Below, in pieces: positions 17,539-26,721 of a stretch of DNA of 57,345 bases. The DNA is from CANKBT01 sp038235705 (GTDB lineage Bacteria > Actinomycetota > Actinomycetes > Mycobacteriales > SCTD01), in contig JBBSTR010000007.1 of NCBI GenBank assembly GCA_038235705.1, positions 1 through 57,345 of the forward strand, read 5' to 3'. The position numbers and the translations under genes are program-made. Under the pieces are notes generated by a model, which was not told where the DNA came from, ran no database searches, and saw only the letters and a program-made list of their open reading frames with translations. The stretch's first letter is position 1. Each line of letters begins with the position of its first letter.

Positions 17539-17587
17539 GTCGAGCCGAGGCCCGGCGCCAGGCAGGCACGTCCTGACGTCGACGCTC

Positions 17588-17593
17588 TAAGGT
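17588..17593 (+). promoter_or_regulatory. -10 box for leaderless xthA
   Basis: TAAGGT 7 nt before the GTG at 17601. The in-frame GTG at 17595 is only 1 nt from the box, so 17601 is the more likely start. Confidence 0.55.
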
Positions 17594-17600
17594 CGTGCCG

Positions 17601-18386
17601 GTGCGCCTTGCCACCTGGAACGTCAACTCCCTCGCCGCCCGGCTCCCGCGCGTGCTGCCCTGGCTGGAGGAGGTCGCGCCGGACGTGGTCGCGCTGCAGG
17701 AGACCAAGTGCGCGGACAGCGCCTTCCCGTACGCGGACCTCCAAGCGCTCGGCTACGAGGCGGCCCACAACGGTGACGGCCGCTGGAACGGCTCGGCGGT
17801 GCTTTCCCGGGTCGGCCTCGAGGACGTGCAGCTGGCCTTCGACGGACAGCCGGCGTTCGCCAACGACGACGCGCTGCTCCCGCCCGCGGTCGAGGCCCGG
17901 GCGGTGGGAGCGACCTGCGGCGGCCTACGGTTCTGGTCGCTCTACGTGCCGAACGGCCGGGCCCTCGACGACCCGCACTACACGTACAAGCTGGAGTGGC
18001 TCGCGCGGCTGCGGGACGCGCTGTCGACCGAGCCGCACCCGCTCGTGGTGACCGGCGACTTCAACGTCGCGCCGACCGACGCGGACGTCTGGGACCCCTC
18101 GCAGTTCGAGTACTCGACGCACGTCACCCCGCCGGAGCGGGACGCGATCACGGCGCTGCTCGAGCTCGGCCTGGTCGACCTTCCCGCACGACCGCTCAAA
18201 GGCGAGCGCCCCTACACCTACTGGGACTACCGGGCCGGTCGCTTCCACAAGGGCGAAGGCATGCGGATCGACCTGGTGCTGGCGTCGCCGTCCTTGACGG
18301 TGACCGACGCTTACGTGGACCGCGACGCCCGCAAGGGCAAGGGCCCCAGCGACCACGCCCCGGTCGTGGTCGACCTGCAGCTGTAG
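17601..18386 (+). CDS. xthA: Exodeoxyribonuclease III (AP endonuclease)
   Basis: A 261-residue endonuclease/exonuclease/phosphatase-fold enzyme for base-excision repair. Motifs: WNVNSLAARL (start), LQETKC (metal Glu), GDFNVAPTDADV (catalytic Asp/Asn), YTYWDYRAG and SDHAPVVVDL (catalytic His). It incises at abasic sites and trims 3' ends. The GTG start follows a TAAGGT box. It is convergent with the FUSC gene, only 3 nt between stops. Confidence 0.95.
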   Translation: MRLATWNVNSLAARLPRVLPWLEEVAPDVVALQETKCADSAFPYADLQALGYEAAHNGDGRWNGSAVLSRVGLEDVQLAFDGQPAFANDDALLPPAVEARAVGATCGGLRFWSLYVPNGRALDDPHYTYKLEWLARLRDALSTEPHPLVVTGDFNVAPTDADVWDPSQFEYSTHVTPPERDAITALLELGLVDLPARPLKGERPYTYWDYRAGRFHKGEGMRIDLVLASPSLTVTDAYVDRDARKGKGPSDHAPVVVDLQL

Positions 18387-18389
18387 CCG

Positions 18390-19526
18390 CTAGTCCGGGT
18401 CGGGCACCCCGAGCAGGGGCAGCATCCCGCGCGCCTGATCATGCTCGACCCCGAGCCCGACGAGCAGGTCCACGACAGTCGTCCGCAGCTGGGCCAGCAC
18501 CACGGTCGAGGACAACGAGCCGTGCCCCAGCACCGGCGTGAGCCTTTGTCCGTAGGCGACGACGGCCGGCACCAGCTGCGCGTCCCCGGGATCGGCGACC
18601 ACCCGGTCGAGCAGCTCGGCGTAGCCCTCCAACAGCGACGGCAGTCGCTCCGGGAGCAGCTCGCCGGTCTGCAGCGCGGCCAGCACCCGACGGATCAGGA
18701 CCCTGCTGTTGCCGGTCGCACGATCGATCCCGACCTGCAACCTGCCCAGCTGCTCGTACGTGCGGCTGCCCGGGTCTCGCCGCAGCGGAGACAACCGCGC
18801 CACGTCCCGACCCGCGGACAGCTCCGCGGACCAGGAGTCGAGCGCGGCCTGGGTGTCCCTGGACAGCACCAGCGCCTCCCCCGTCCCGGACACGTCGCCG
18901 TCACGGAGCGCCTTCGCGGTCGTGCGCAACGCCAGCCCTAGGCCCAGGCAGGCCGCCCGGCCGGACCGACGTGCGGGGCGCCAGGGGTCGGCGGGCAGCA
19001 GCGCCGCGACCGCCAGCGCCACCGCGCCACCCATCAGGGCGTCCTGCCACCGGGCCAGCTCCCCGCCGGGGTTCGCTGGGAGCGCGACGACGAACACCGC
19101 CTGGACCCCCGACTGGCTCACCAGCAGCGCGCCGCCGTCCAGCGCCACGGCCAGCAGCAGGGCCACCGCCACGACGAACCCGATCTGCCAGGTGCCGCGG
19201 CCGATGATCCCGGCCAGCAGGTCCCCGACCAGGACGCCGAGACTGACCCCGACCGCCAGCTCAGCGACCCTGCGCAGCCGTTGGGCCGTGCGGGTGCCGA
19301 GGCAGACCACCGCGGCGACCGCCGCGAAGGTCGGGCGGTCGTGACCGAGCAGGGTCTGAGCCAGCAGCCACGCGCTGGCGGCCGCGAGCGCGCACTGCCC
19401 CACCGACCACGAGGCCGCCTTCAGACGGGACCGTGCCCTGCGTACGCCCGTCAGGCTCGTGTCCGCCACCGCGCGACGCAACGCGGCCACCCGCATCGCC
19501 GTCGCCTGTGCATCCGGCCTGCTCAC
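18390..19526 (-). CDS. FUSC / aromatic acid exporter-family membrane protein
   Basis: A 378-residue protein. The N-terminal ~175 residues hold about five hydrophobic segments with FUSC-like features (RPTFAAVAAVVCLGTRTAQRLRRVAELAVGVSLGVLVGDLLAG), followed by a cytosolic helical domain. Family members are half-size fusaric-acid or aromatic-acid efflux proteins. The ligand is unknown. The GTG start is preceded by TAGGCT at 6 nt. It diverges from the fumarase gene, and the two -10 boxes overlap. Confidence 0.8.
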   Translation of the reverse strand: MSRPDAQATAMRVAALRRAVADTSLTGVRRARSRLKAASWSVGQCALAAASAWLLAQTLLGHDRPTFAAVAAVVCLGTRTAQRLRRVAELAVGVSLGVLVGDLLAGIIGRGTWQIGFVVAVALLLAVALDGGALLVSQSGVQAVFVVALPANPGGELARWQDALMGGAVALAVAALLPADPWRPARRSGRAACLGLGLALRTTAKALRDGDVSGTGEALVLSRDTQAALDSWSAELSAGRDVARLSPLRRDPGSRTYEQLGRLQVGIDRATGNSRVLIRRVLAALQTGELLPERLPSLLEGYAELLDRVVADPGDAQLVPAVVAYGQRLTPVLGHGSLSSTVVLAQLRTTVVDLLVGLGVEHDQARGMLPLLGVPDPD

Positions 19527-19532
19527 GGGGCG

Positions 19533-19542
19533 AGCCTAGGGT
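19533..19542. promoter_or_regulatory. Overlapping divergent -10 boxes, FUSC gene and fumarase
   Basis: The palindromic core CCTAGG gives TAGGCT on the minus strand (19533-19538), 6 nt before the FUSC GTG, and TAGGGT on the plus strand (19537-19542), 26 nt before the fumarase GTG. The two boxes share the TA at 19537-19538, so polymerase should not be able to occupy both at once. Confidence 0.55.
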
Positions 19543-19568
19543 TGAACCCCCGACCCGAGGAGCCCCGC

Positions 19569-21236
<1,668 letters not shown>

Positions 21237-21257
21237 CGCTCGGGACCTGCCGGAGAG

Positions 21258-21812
21258 TCAGCGCGTGGCCTGAACGGCAGGAAGCACGGACGCCAGCTGC
21301 TCCAGGGGGACGGCGCGAGCCCACCACCAGCCCTGGGCCGATCGGCAGCCGAGGGCCGCGAGGGCGCGGGCCTGCTCGGGCGTCTCGACCCCCTCCGCGG
21401 TCGTGGACAACCGGTCGCCTCCGCGAGCTTGAGGACCACCTCGGTGAAGGCCGTGCCCTGGCCCGGGCCTGGATCAGACCCACCAAACTCTTGTCGATCG
21501 TGAGGATGTCCATCGGCATCCGCGTCGCGCAGCAGCACGACCGGCAGGTCCGGCGTGCGCGCGTGCTCTGCAAGGACGGGGCACGCACCGACGCTCACCT
21601 GCACCACGATGTTCTGCCCCACCACCGAGAACGGCTCGGTCACGCATCGTGCGGGCTTTGGGCGTACGAGGCGACAGCCTCCTCACCGTGAGGCAGGCGG
21701 GCCGCGCGTCCCTCCTGCTCGCGGAGACCGACCGCCCTGCGACACACTTACGCGGTCCAGCAGCCGGCGACGGTTAACGAGCCCGGTGAGTGCGTCGTGC
21801 GTGGCTTGAGGA
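21258..21812 (-). pseudogene. Decayed GGDEF-EAL (cyclic-di-GMP) gene
   Basis: Pieces of a diguanylate cyclase/phosphodiesterase appear in order but in different frames: HDALTGLVNRRRLLDRV (start of a GGDEF domain), EPFSVVGQNIVVQVSVGACPVLAEHA...LLRDADA (end of GGDEF), MPMDILTIDKSLVG and VVLKLAEATG (EAL), then TTAEGVETPEQARALAALGCRSAQGWWWARAV...VLPAVQATR and a stop. The GGDEF signature itself and the first half of EAL are missing, and at least two frameshifts separate the rest. It should be non-functional. About 40 bases without signal separate it from recR. Confidence 0.85.
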
Positions 21813-21852
21813 TGCACCAACCGCGTAGGACGCGAAAGGTGCCGTCGCCCCC

Positions 21853-22449
21853 TCAGGCGACGTTGCGGCGTCCGACGAAAGCACGCCCGAGGGTGACCTC
21901 GTCGGCATACTCCAGGTCGCCGCCGACCGGCAGACCCGAGGCGAGCCGGGAGACGACCAGGCCCATCGGCGCGATCAGCCGCGAGAGGTAGGTGGCCGTC
22001 GCCTCACCCTCCAGGTTGGGGTCGGTGGCGAGGATGACCTCCTGCACGGTCTGACCCTGCAGACGGACCATCAGCTCACGGACCTTGAGGTCGTCCGGGC
22101 CGATGCCCTCGATCGGGCTGATCGCGCCGCCGAGCACGTGGTAGCGGCCACGGAACTCACGAGTCTTCTCGATCGCGACAACGTCTTTGCTCTCCTCGAC
22201 CACGCAGATCGAGCTCTCGTCGCGCCTCGGGTCGCGGCAGACCCGGCACAGGTCTTGCTCGGACACGTTGAAGCAGATCGTGCAGAACTTGACCTTGTCC
22301 TTGACCTCGTTCAGCACGTGCGCGAGCCGACGGACGTCGACCGGGTCGGCGGCCAGCAGGTGGAAAGCGATGCGCTGGGCGCTCTTGGGGCCCACACCCG
22401 GCAGTCGGCCGAGCTCGTCGATCAGGTCCTGGACCGCCCCCTCGTACAC
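21853..22449 (-). CDS. recR: Recombination mediator RecR
   Basis: A 198-residue protein that helps RecFO load RecA at gaps. It has the N-terminal helix-hairpin-helix (LGRLPGVGPKSAQRIAFHLL), a four-Cys zinc module (FCTICFNVSEQDLCRVC), the Toprim domain (ICVVEESKDVVAIEKT; ATDPNLEGEATATYL) and the C-terminal Walker-B-like region. GTG start 4 nt after the ybaB stop. It lies in the conserved dnaX-ybaB-recR order. Confidence 0.97.
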   Translation of the reverse strand: MYEGAVQDLIDELGRLPGVGPKSAQRIAFHLLAADPVDVRRLAHVLNEVKDKVKFCTICFNVSEQDLCRVCRDPRRDESSICVVEESKDVVAIEKTREFRGRYHVLGGAISPIEGIGPDDLKVRELMVRLQGQTVQEVILATDPNLEGEATATYLSRLIAPMGLVVSRLASGLPVGGDLEYADEVTLGRAFVGRRNVA

Positions 22450-22453
22450 GACC

Positions 22454-22777
22454 TCACATTCCTGGCAGGCCCAGGCCGCCGGCCATCGGACCCATCTTCT
22501 GGCTGCTCAGCTCGCCCGCCGCGCGGGCCGCGTCGTGCAGGGCTGCGACGACCAGGTCCTCGAGCGTCTCGACGTCGTCCGGGTCGACGACCGAGGCGTC
22601 GATCTTCACCGACTTCACCTCGCCGCTGCCGGACGCGGTGACGGTCACGAGGCCGTTGCTGGCGCTCCCGGTCACCTCCGCCTCGGCCAGCTCAGCCTGC
22701 GCAGCCATCATCTGCTGCTGCATCTTCTGAGCCTGCTTCATGAGCTGCTGCATGTTGGGCTGACCACCGGGCTTCAT
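22454..22777 (-). CDS. ybaB: YbaB/EbfC nucleoid-associated protein
   Basis: A 107-residue DNA-binding protein forming dimers. The Met/Gln-rich N-terminal helix (MQQLMKQAQKMQQQMMAAQAELAEAEV), the central beta strands (GLVTVTASGSGEVKSVKID) and the DDVETLEDLVVAALHDA helix are all typical. The ATG at 22777 is fixed by a TAAGGT box 7 nt upstream; a longer frame upstream is not supported. Follows dnaX with a 68-base gap. Confidence 0.93.
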   Translation of the reverse strand: MKPGGQPNMQQLMKQAQKMQQQMMAAQAELAEAEVTGSASNGLVTVTASGSGEVKSVKIDASVVDPDDVETLEDLVVAALHDAARAAGELSSQKMGPMAGGLGLPGM

Positions 22778-22784
22778 GGCGGCA

Positions 22785-22790
22785 ACCTTA
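22785..22790 (-). promoter_or_regulatory. -10 box for leaderless ybaB
   Basis: TAAGGT on the minus strand, 7 nt before the ybaB ATG. It suggests ybaB-recR can be transcribed independently of dnaX. Confidence 0.6.
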
Positions 22791-22845
22791 GACCGGGGTG
22801 CCGACATTCCTGGCAACGTCAGAGCGCAGCCCGCGAGACAGCGCG

Positions 22846-24879
22846 TCAGCCGCGGTCCAGCACCCGTCCGCCGAGCTGGCTCTGGACCAGGCGCAGCGCA
22901 GCGTCCTCGCCCCGCTCCTCGGGCGCGGCGGCGGCCGGGTCCTCGTCGGCCGCCTCGTCGCCGGGCGCGAACCCCTCCCGGTCCGAGGCCGAGGGACGGG
23001 GGGTCGACGGGTCGCGGGAGTCGTGCGCCGGCGATCCGCCGCCACTGATGCACACCACGTTCAACGAGACCCCGAGGACCGCGACCAGCGCCTCCTGCAG
23101 ATAGGCCACGTTGGCGCCCTCGCCGAACTTCTTCGCCAGCGTCGGGGTGGTGAAGGACAGCGTCAGTGCGCCGTTCGCCACCGACACGACCGTCACCTCG
23201 CGCAGGAACGCGTGCGCGACGCGTTTACGCGTCTTGACCTGGTCGAGCACGGCGTCCCAGACCCGGCGTACCGAGGCGGCGTCCACGCCACCAGAAGACT
23301 GTGTCGGGGCAGCGGGTGCGTCCGGGCCGGACGGTCGCCCACCGGGCACCGCCGACTCAGGCCAGGTCGACGAGGCCGCTGGCGCGGAGGCGGGGTTGCC
23401 CACCGGTGGCGCGACCGGCGGTGGTGGCGACGCCGGCCGGTGCTCCTGCCGGGAGCCCCCGTCGTGCCCCCCGGAGGCGTCGTGGAGCTGCCCGGCCCCG
23501 GCAGGCCGTGGCGGTCCTTCGCCGGCCCGGTCAGGATGGGGCCGGCCGGTCTCCGGCCGGACAGGACCCCCTCCGACGTAGTCCCGGGAGGCGTCGTCAC
23601 GCACACCGGGAGCCGTACGCGCTGGTGGGGTCGAGGGGCTCGCGACCGGGTGCGCCGGCTCGGGCGCAGCCGGCGGCGGGCTGATCGGAGCCCCTGCGGC
23701 AGGACCGACGGCCGGGTCGGCGATCGCGAACCGGCGCTCGAGCCGCTCCAGCCGGGTCAGGGTGGCTGCGTCGTCGTCGCTGGCCGCCGGGAGCAGCACG
23801 CGGGCGCAGAGCAGCTCCAGCTGGAGCCGAGGCGGGGTGGTGCCCCGCTCGTCGAGCGAGGCGGCGAACAGGTCGGCGGCGCGCGACGTGCCGGCCCGAC
23901 CGAGCGCGGTCAGCTGGCGCCGCATGGCGTCGACCTGTTCCGGCGGACAGTCGAGCACGCCCCGCTCGGCCGCGTCCGGTACGGCCTCCAGGATCACCAG
24001 GTCACGCAGGCGCCCCAGCACGTCCAGGGTGAAGCGGCGTGGGTCCAGGCCGCTCTCCAGCACCGTCTCGACCGTGCGGAACACGGCGGCCGCGTCCACG
24101 GCGGCGAAGGCGTCGACGACCTCGTCGAGCAGCGTGTCCGGCGTGACACCGAGCAGCCCTGAGGCGTGCTGGCGGGTCACGGTGCCCTCGGCCGCGCTCG
24201 CCACCACCTGGTCCAGGATCGAGAGCCCGTCACGGGCCGAGCCCTCTGCCGCACGGACGACCAGCGGCAGTACGCCCGGCTCGACCTCGACCTGCTCCTG
24301 GGCCAGGATCCGTTCGAACAGCCCGGTCAGGTCGCGGCGGGTCAGCAGCTTGAACGGGTAGTGGTGCGTGCGGCTGCGCACCGTCTGCAGCACCTTGCCC
24401 GGCTCGGTGGTCGCAAAGATGAACGTGACGAAGTCCGGAGGCTCCTCGACCAGCTTGAGCAGCGCGTTGAACGCCTGCGGCGTCACCATGTGCGCCTCGT
24501 CGATGATGTAGATCTTCTTGCGGTCTCGGATCGGCGGATAGTGCGCCTTGTCGCGCAGCTCCCGGGCGTCCTCGACCCCGTTGTGGCTGGCCGCGTCGAT
24601 CTCGATGACATCGATCGACCCGGGACCGTTCGCCTCCAGCTCCCGGCACGAGTCGCAGACCCCGCAGGGATCAGGCGTCGGCCCGTGCGCGCAGTTCAGC
24701 GATCGCGCCAGGATCCGGGCGCTGGACGTCTTGCCGCAACCGCGCGGCCCGCTGAACAGGTAGGCGTGGTTGAGCCGCCCGGTCTCCAGCGCCCGCCGTA
24801 GCGGCTCCGTCACGTGCTCCTGACCCACCAGCTCGGCCAGGGTCGTCGGCCGGTACTTGCGGTAAAGGGCGAGGGCCAC
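22846..24879 (-). CDS. dnaX: DNA polymerase III subunit gamma/tau
   Basis: A 677-residue clamp-loader ATPase. Walker A GPRGCGKTSSARIL (residues ~44-57), a zinc module (NCAHGPTPDPCGVCDSC), Walker B with DEAH (127-130), sensor 1 ATTEP and SRC-type region VRSRTHHYPFKLL. Residues ~385-540 are a Pro/Ala-rich linker; ~540-610 form the tau-type C-terminal domain (VWDAVLDQVKTRKRVAHAFLREVTVVSV). I see no obvious slippery site for a short gamma form. GTG start with GGAG 4 nt upstream. Confidence 0.96.
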   Translation of the reverse strand: MALALYRKYRPTTLAELVGQEHVTEPLRRALETGRLNHAYLFSGPRGCGKTSSARILARSLNCAHGPTPDPCGVCDSCRELEANGPGSIDVIEIDAASHNGVEDARELRDKAHYPPIRDRKKIYIIDEAHMVTPQAFNALLKLVEEPPDFVTFIFATTEPGKVLQTVRSRTHHYPFKLLTRRDLTGLFERILAQEQVEVEPGVLPLVVRAAEGSARDGLSILDQVVASAAEGTVTRQHASGLLGVTPDTLLDEVVDAFAAVDAAAVFRTVETVLESGLDPRRFTLDVLGRLRDLVILEAVPDAAERGVLDCPPEQVDAMRRQLTALGRAGTSRAADLFAASLDERGTTPPRLQLELLCARVLLPAASDDDAATLTRLERLERRFAIADPAVGPAAGAPISPPPAAPEPAHPVASPSTPPARTAPGVRDDASRDYVGGGPVRPETGRPHPDRAGEGPPRPAGAGQLHDASGGHDGGSRQEHRPASPPPPVAPPVGNPASAPAASSTWPESAVPGGRPSGPDAPAAPTQSSGGVDAASVRRVWDAVLDQVKTRKRVAHAFLREVTVVSVANGALTLSFTTPTLAKKFGEGANVAYLQEALVAVLGVSLNVVCISGGGSPAHDSRDPSTPRPSASDREGFAPGDEAADEDPAAAAPEERGEDAALRLVQSQLGGRVLDRG

Positions 24880-24903
24880 GTCACTCCGTACGACAGAAGA
24901 TGA

Positions 24904-24995
24904 GGGACCCCCCGCGCACCCACGCAGAGCCTGCCTGCCCTTGCTGCCTTCCGGCCCTGGGGGGGTTCAGCGAGATGCGCGCCGCACGAGGGGCC
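24904..24995 (-). ncRNA. ffs: Signal recognition particle RNA (small bacterial type)
   Basis: The minus strand contains the apical SRP signature CCAGGGCCGGAAGGCAGCAAGG inside a long hairpin, here 24941-24962. The flanks pair imperfectly (GCGCAUCUC with GGGUGCGC; CCCC with GGGG), giving an RNA of about 90 nt. It lies directly upstream of dnaX, as in many actinobacteria. A TAGAGT box 7 nt before the predicted 5' end supports it. The ends are estimated to within a few bases. Confidence 0.9.
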
Positions 24996-25002
24996 GGTGC
25001 CG

Positions 25003-25008
25003 ACTCTA
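25003..25008 (-). promoter_or_regulatory. -10 box for SRP RNA
   Basis: TAGAGT on the minus strand, 7 nt before the predicted RNA start. No clear TTGACA-like -35 is visible in the adjoining sequence. Confidence 0.5.
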
Positions 25009-25047
25009 GTCCCCTGCCGGGTTCGGTAGGCTCCCGCTGCACCGCCA

Positions 25048-25133
25048 GGAGGATTCGCCTAGTTGGCCTATGGCGCACGCTTGGAAAGCGTGTTGGGGGC
25101 AACCCCTCGAGAGTTCGAATCTCTCATCCTCCG
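25048..25133 (+). tRNA. tRNA-Ser (anticodon GGA)
   Basis: An 86-base tRNA with a long variable arm. The acceptor stem is GGAGGAT/ATCCTCC, the D loop contains AGTTGGCCTA, the anticodon GGA is at 25083-25085 inside CTTGGAAAG, and the T loop is GTTCGAATC. It reads UCC/UCU. CCA is not encoded. A TAGGCT box at 25027-25032 is a likely promoter. Transcribed away from the SRP RNA. Confidence 0.96.
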
Positions 25134-25399
25134 CACCTGTGAGACTGCCCGTCACGATCCTCCGGATCCACCTCACGCCCCGCCAGGTCCGCGACGTCGT
25201 CGACCGCACGAGGGATCGTCGGGATGTTCGAGGGCAACGCCGCGCGCCCCGTACGCCGCCCTGCTCCAGGCCCAGCACCGGACCGGACCGCACCGCACCG
25301 CACCGCACCGCACCGCACCGCACCGCACCGGACCGGACAGGACCGGACCGCACATGCTGTCCGAACCAGGCCTGGCGTGCGACATAGCCGCCGCCACGT
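25134..25399. other. Non-coding stretch after tRNA-Ser(GGA)
   Basis: No convincing gene. It contains a pentanucleotide tandem array (annotated separately) and an 8-base repeat of the tRNA 3' end (ATCCTCCG at 25157-25164), which is too short to call an attachment site. No integrase gene is nearby. Confidence 0.6.
25276..25350. repeat. Pentanucleotide tandem array (CACCG/GACCG)n
   Basis: Fifteen consecutive 5-base units: one CACCG, two GACCG, eight CACCG, then GACCG, GACAG, GACCG, GACCG. Because 5 is not a multiple of 3, all three frames are open in places, which produces spurious short ORFs. Arrays like this often vary in copy number between strains by slippage. It lies between tRNA-Ser and the first inverted-repeat element. 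Confidence 0.9.
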
Positions 25400-25488
25400 G
25401 GATGCTTGGGCACCCACCCGACCGGCGACCGGGGTGCGGATCGCCGGCATCACGGATGAAGCGGACCGAGTTGGGTGCCCAGGCATCC
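25400..25488. repeat. Inverted-repeat element, copy 1 (89 nt)
   Basis: Left arm GGATGCTTGGGCACCC (25400-25415) and right arm GGGTGCCCAGGCATCC (25473-25488) are reverse complements with one mismatch, around a 57-base GC-rich interior that includes CGGATGA. A second element with the same arms lies 1.1 kb away. This copy ends 2 nt before the stop codon of the nuclease-like gene, so it could also form a terminator-like hairpin for it. Confidence 0.85.
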
Positions 25489-25490
25489 GC

Positions 25491-26438
25491 TCACGGACGC
25501 AGCCATGGAGTATCGAGCGCCTCGCGGATCTCGGCCAGCACCCGAGGCAGCTCGTGCATCACCTCGACCCACGGGTAGCGCAGGACCCGCCAGCCAGCGG
25601 CCGCGAGGGCGTTGTCCTTCCTCTGATCGCCCGCGCGGTCCTGATGCCAACGGCTGCCGTCGGTCTCGACGACCAACCCGACCGCCTCGAAGCAGAAGTC
25701 CGCACGCAACAGGTAGCGGCTCCGGGAACGGAGGACCTTCTGCGTCACGAAGCCGTCGATGCCGTGGGTGAGCAGGTGGTAGCGCATCGCCGATTCCAGC
25801 ACCGATCCCGACGCCGGGTCGAGCATCGGCAGCAGGCGGTGCACCCGCCCGACGTCCCTGACCCCGGTCTGTCCCTGGGCTGCCTTCCTCAGGTCGGCGA
25901 GCGTCACGTTCTCGAGACGCAACGCGCTGTCAACGGCCGCGATCGCCTCGGCACCGGGCAGCTCGATCAAGCACGCGATCGCCGTGTCGACGGCGCTCGT
26001 GACCGGGAGCGCGGCCAGCCCACCTGACGAGGCGAGCCAGGCACCGCTCCTCCGCGATCGGACGACACGGGCCGCAGGCAGGCAGGCGTTGGACCGGGCG
26101 TGAGCCACCTCGCAGGTCACCCGCCGGGGCTCGGCGAGCAGGGACCAGCCCTGGACCATGGCCGCGGACGGCCCGCAGAGCCGGGCACCGTCCCCGAGCG
26201 ACAGCACGGCCACTCGCGCGTGCAGGAGCAGCTCGGCCGAGGGGCGGCCGTCGGTCACCAGCTGGCGGGGCAGCGCCGGGAGCGACTCTCGGGAGTACAC
26301 GGCGCGAGCCACCCGGACCAGCTCGCCCCGGCTCACGGCTCGCCCGAGACCGGCGACGGACAGCCCGTCGTCGAGAAGCTGCTTCCGTGTGACGAGACCC
26401 TGCTGCGCCACCGAGCAGGACGGGAGGGTGATCGCCAT
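25491..26438 (-). CDS. AbiEi-type N-terminal domain fused to DUF559 (PD-(D/E)xK-like) domain
   Basis: A 315-residue protein. The N-terminus resembles the winged-helix domain of AbiEi-type antitoxins (VTRKQLLDDGLSVAGLGRAVSRGELVRVARAVYS). The C-terminal ~100 residues match the DUF559 endonuclease-like fold: LRADFCFEAVGLVVETDGSRWHQ, then RKDNALAAAGWRVLRYPWVEV. Such fusions are common and often multicopy in actinobacteria; whether they cut DNA is not known to me. No AbiEii toxin partner is adjacent. The ATG at 26438 is chosen by homology to the HTH start. Two similar inverted-repeat elements flank the gene. Confidence 0.8.
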   Translation of the reverse strand: MAITLPSCSVAQQGLVTRKQLLDDGLSVAGLGRAVSRGELVRVARAVYSRESLPALPRQLVTDGRPSAELLLHARVAVLSLGDGARLCGPSAAMVQGWSLLAEPRRVTCEVAHARSNACLPAARVVRSRRSGAWLASSGGLAALPVTSAVDTAIACLIELPGAEAIAAVDSALRLENVTLADLRKAAQGQTGVRDVGRVHRLLPMLDPASGSVLESAMRYHLLTHGIDGFVTQKVLRSRSRYLLRADFCFEAVGLVVETDGSRWHQDRAGDQRKDNALAAAGWRVLRYPWVEVMHELPRVLAEIREALDTPWLRP

Positions 26439-26542
26439 GGGGCCACCCTGGCGTGCCGAGCTCGCTGCTGGATCGCGCCTGTGGATGACCGTGACGCACC
26501 TGTGGACAACCCCGGCCGCAGGTCGGAGATGGGTTGCCGGAT

Positions 26543-26630
26543 GGATGCTTGGGCACCCGCCCATGCCCCGTTCGTCCCTACCGTCCCGGATGAGCCACGC
26601 GGAACACCCGAGGTGGGTGCCCAAGCATCC
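26543..26630. repeat. Inverted-repeat element, copy 2 (88 nt)
   Basis: Left arm GGATGCTTGGGCACCC (26543-26558), identical to copy 1, and right arm GGGTGCCCAAGCATCC (26615-26630), a perfect reverse complement. The 56-base interior differs from copy 1 except for a short CGGATGA core and similar length. It lies about 100 bases upstream of the nuclease-like gene. Confidence 0.88.
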
Positions 26631-26673
26631 AGGGGGCCCGGCCTGTGCGGACGCTGGACCCGCCCGGGCAGCA

Positions 26674-26708
26674 CGACGGCCCGCCACCGCGGAGGTGACG
26701 GGCCGTCG
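26674..26708. terminator. Hairpin after the osmoprotectant binding-protein gene
   Basis: Ten-base perfect arms CGACGGCCCG and CGGGCCGTCG around a 15-base loop, 13 nt beyond the stop of the binding-protein gene (minus strand). It is the likely end of the importer operon. Confidence 0.7.
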
Positions 26709-26721
26709 GGACGGACGGGGG

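Noticed and set aside
17001..17768. Full-length minus-strand gene at the MMPL remnant
   Set aside because: Only the last ~25 residues of this frame match the transporter; the others are in two different frames, so it is a pseudogene.
25126..25164. Attachment site of an integrated element at tRNA-Ser(GGA)
   Set aside because: Only an 8-base repeat (ATCCTCCG) of the tRNA end is present 30 nt away, and no integrase is found in the window.
25276..25350. CRISPR array
   Set aside because: Units are 5 bases with no spacers and no cas genes; it is a simple tandem repeat.
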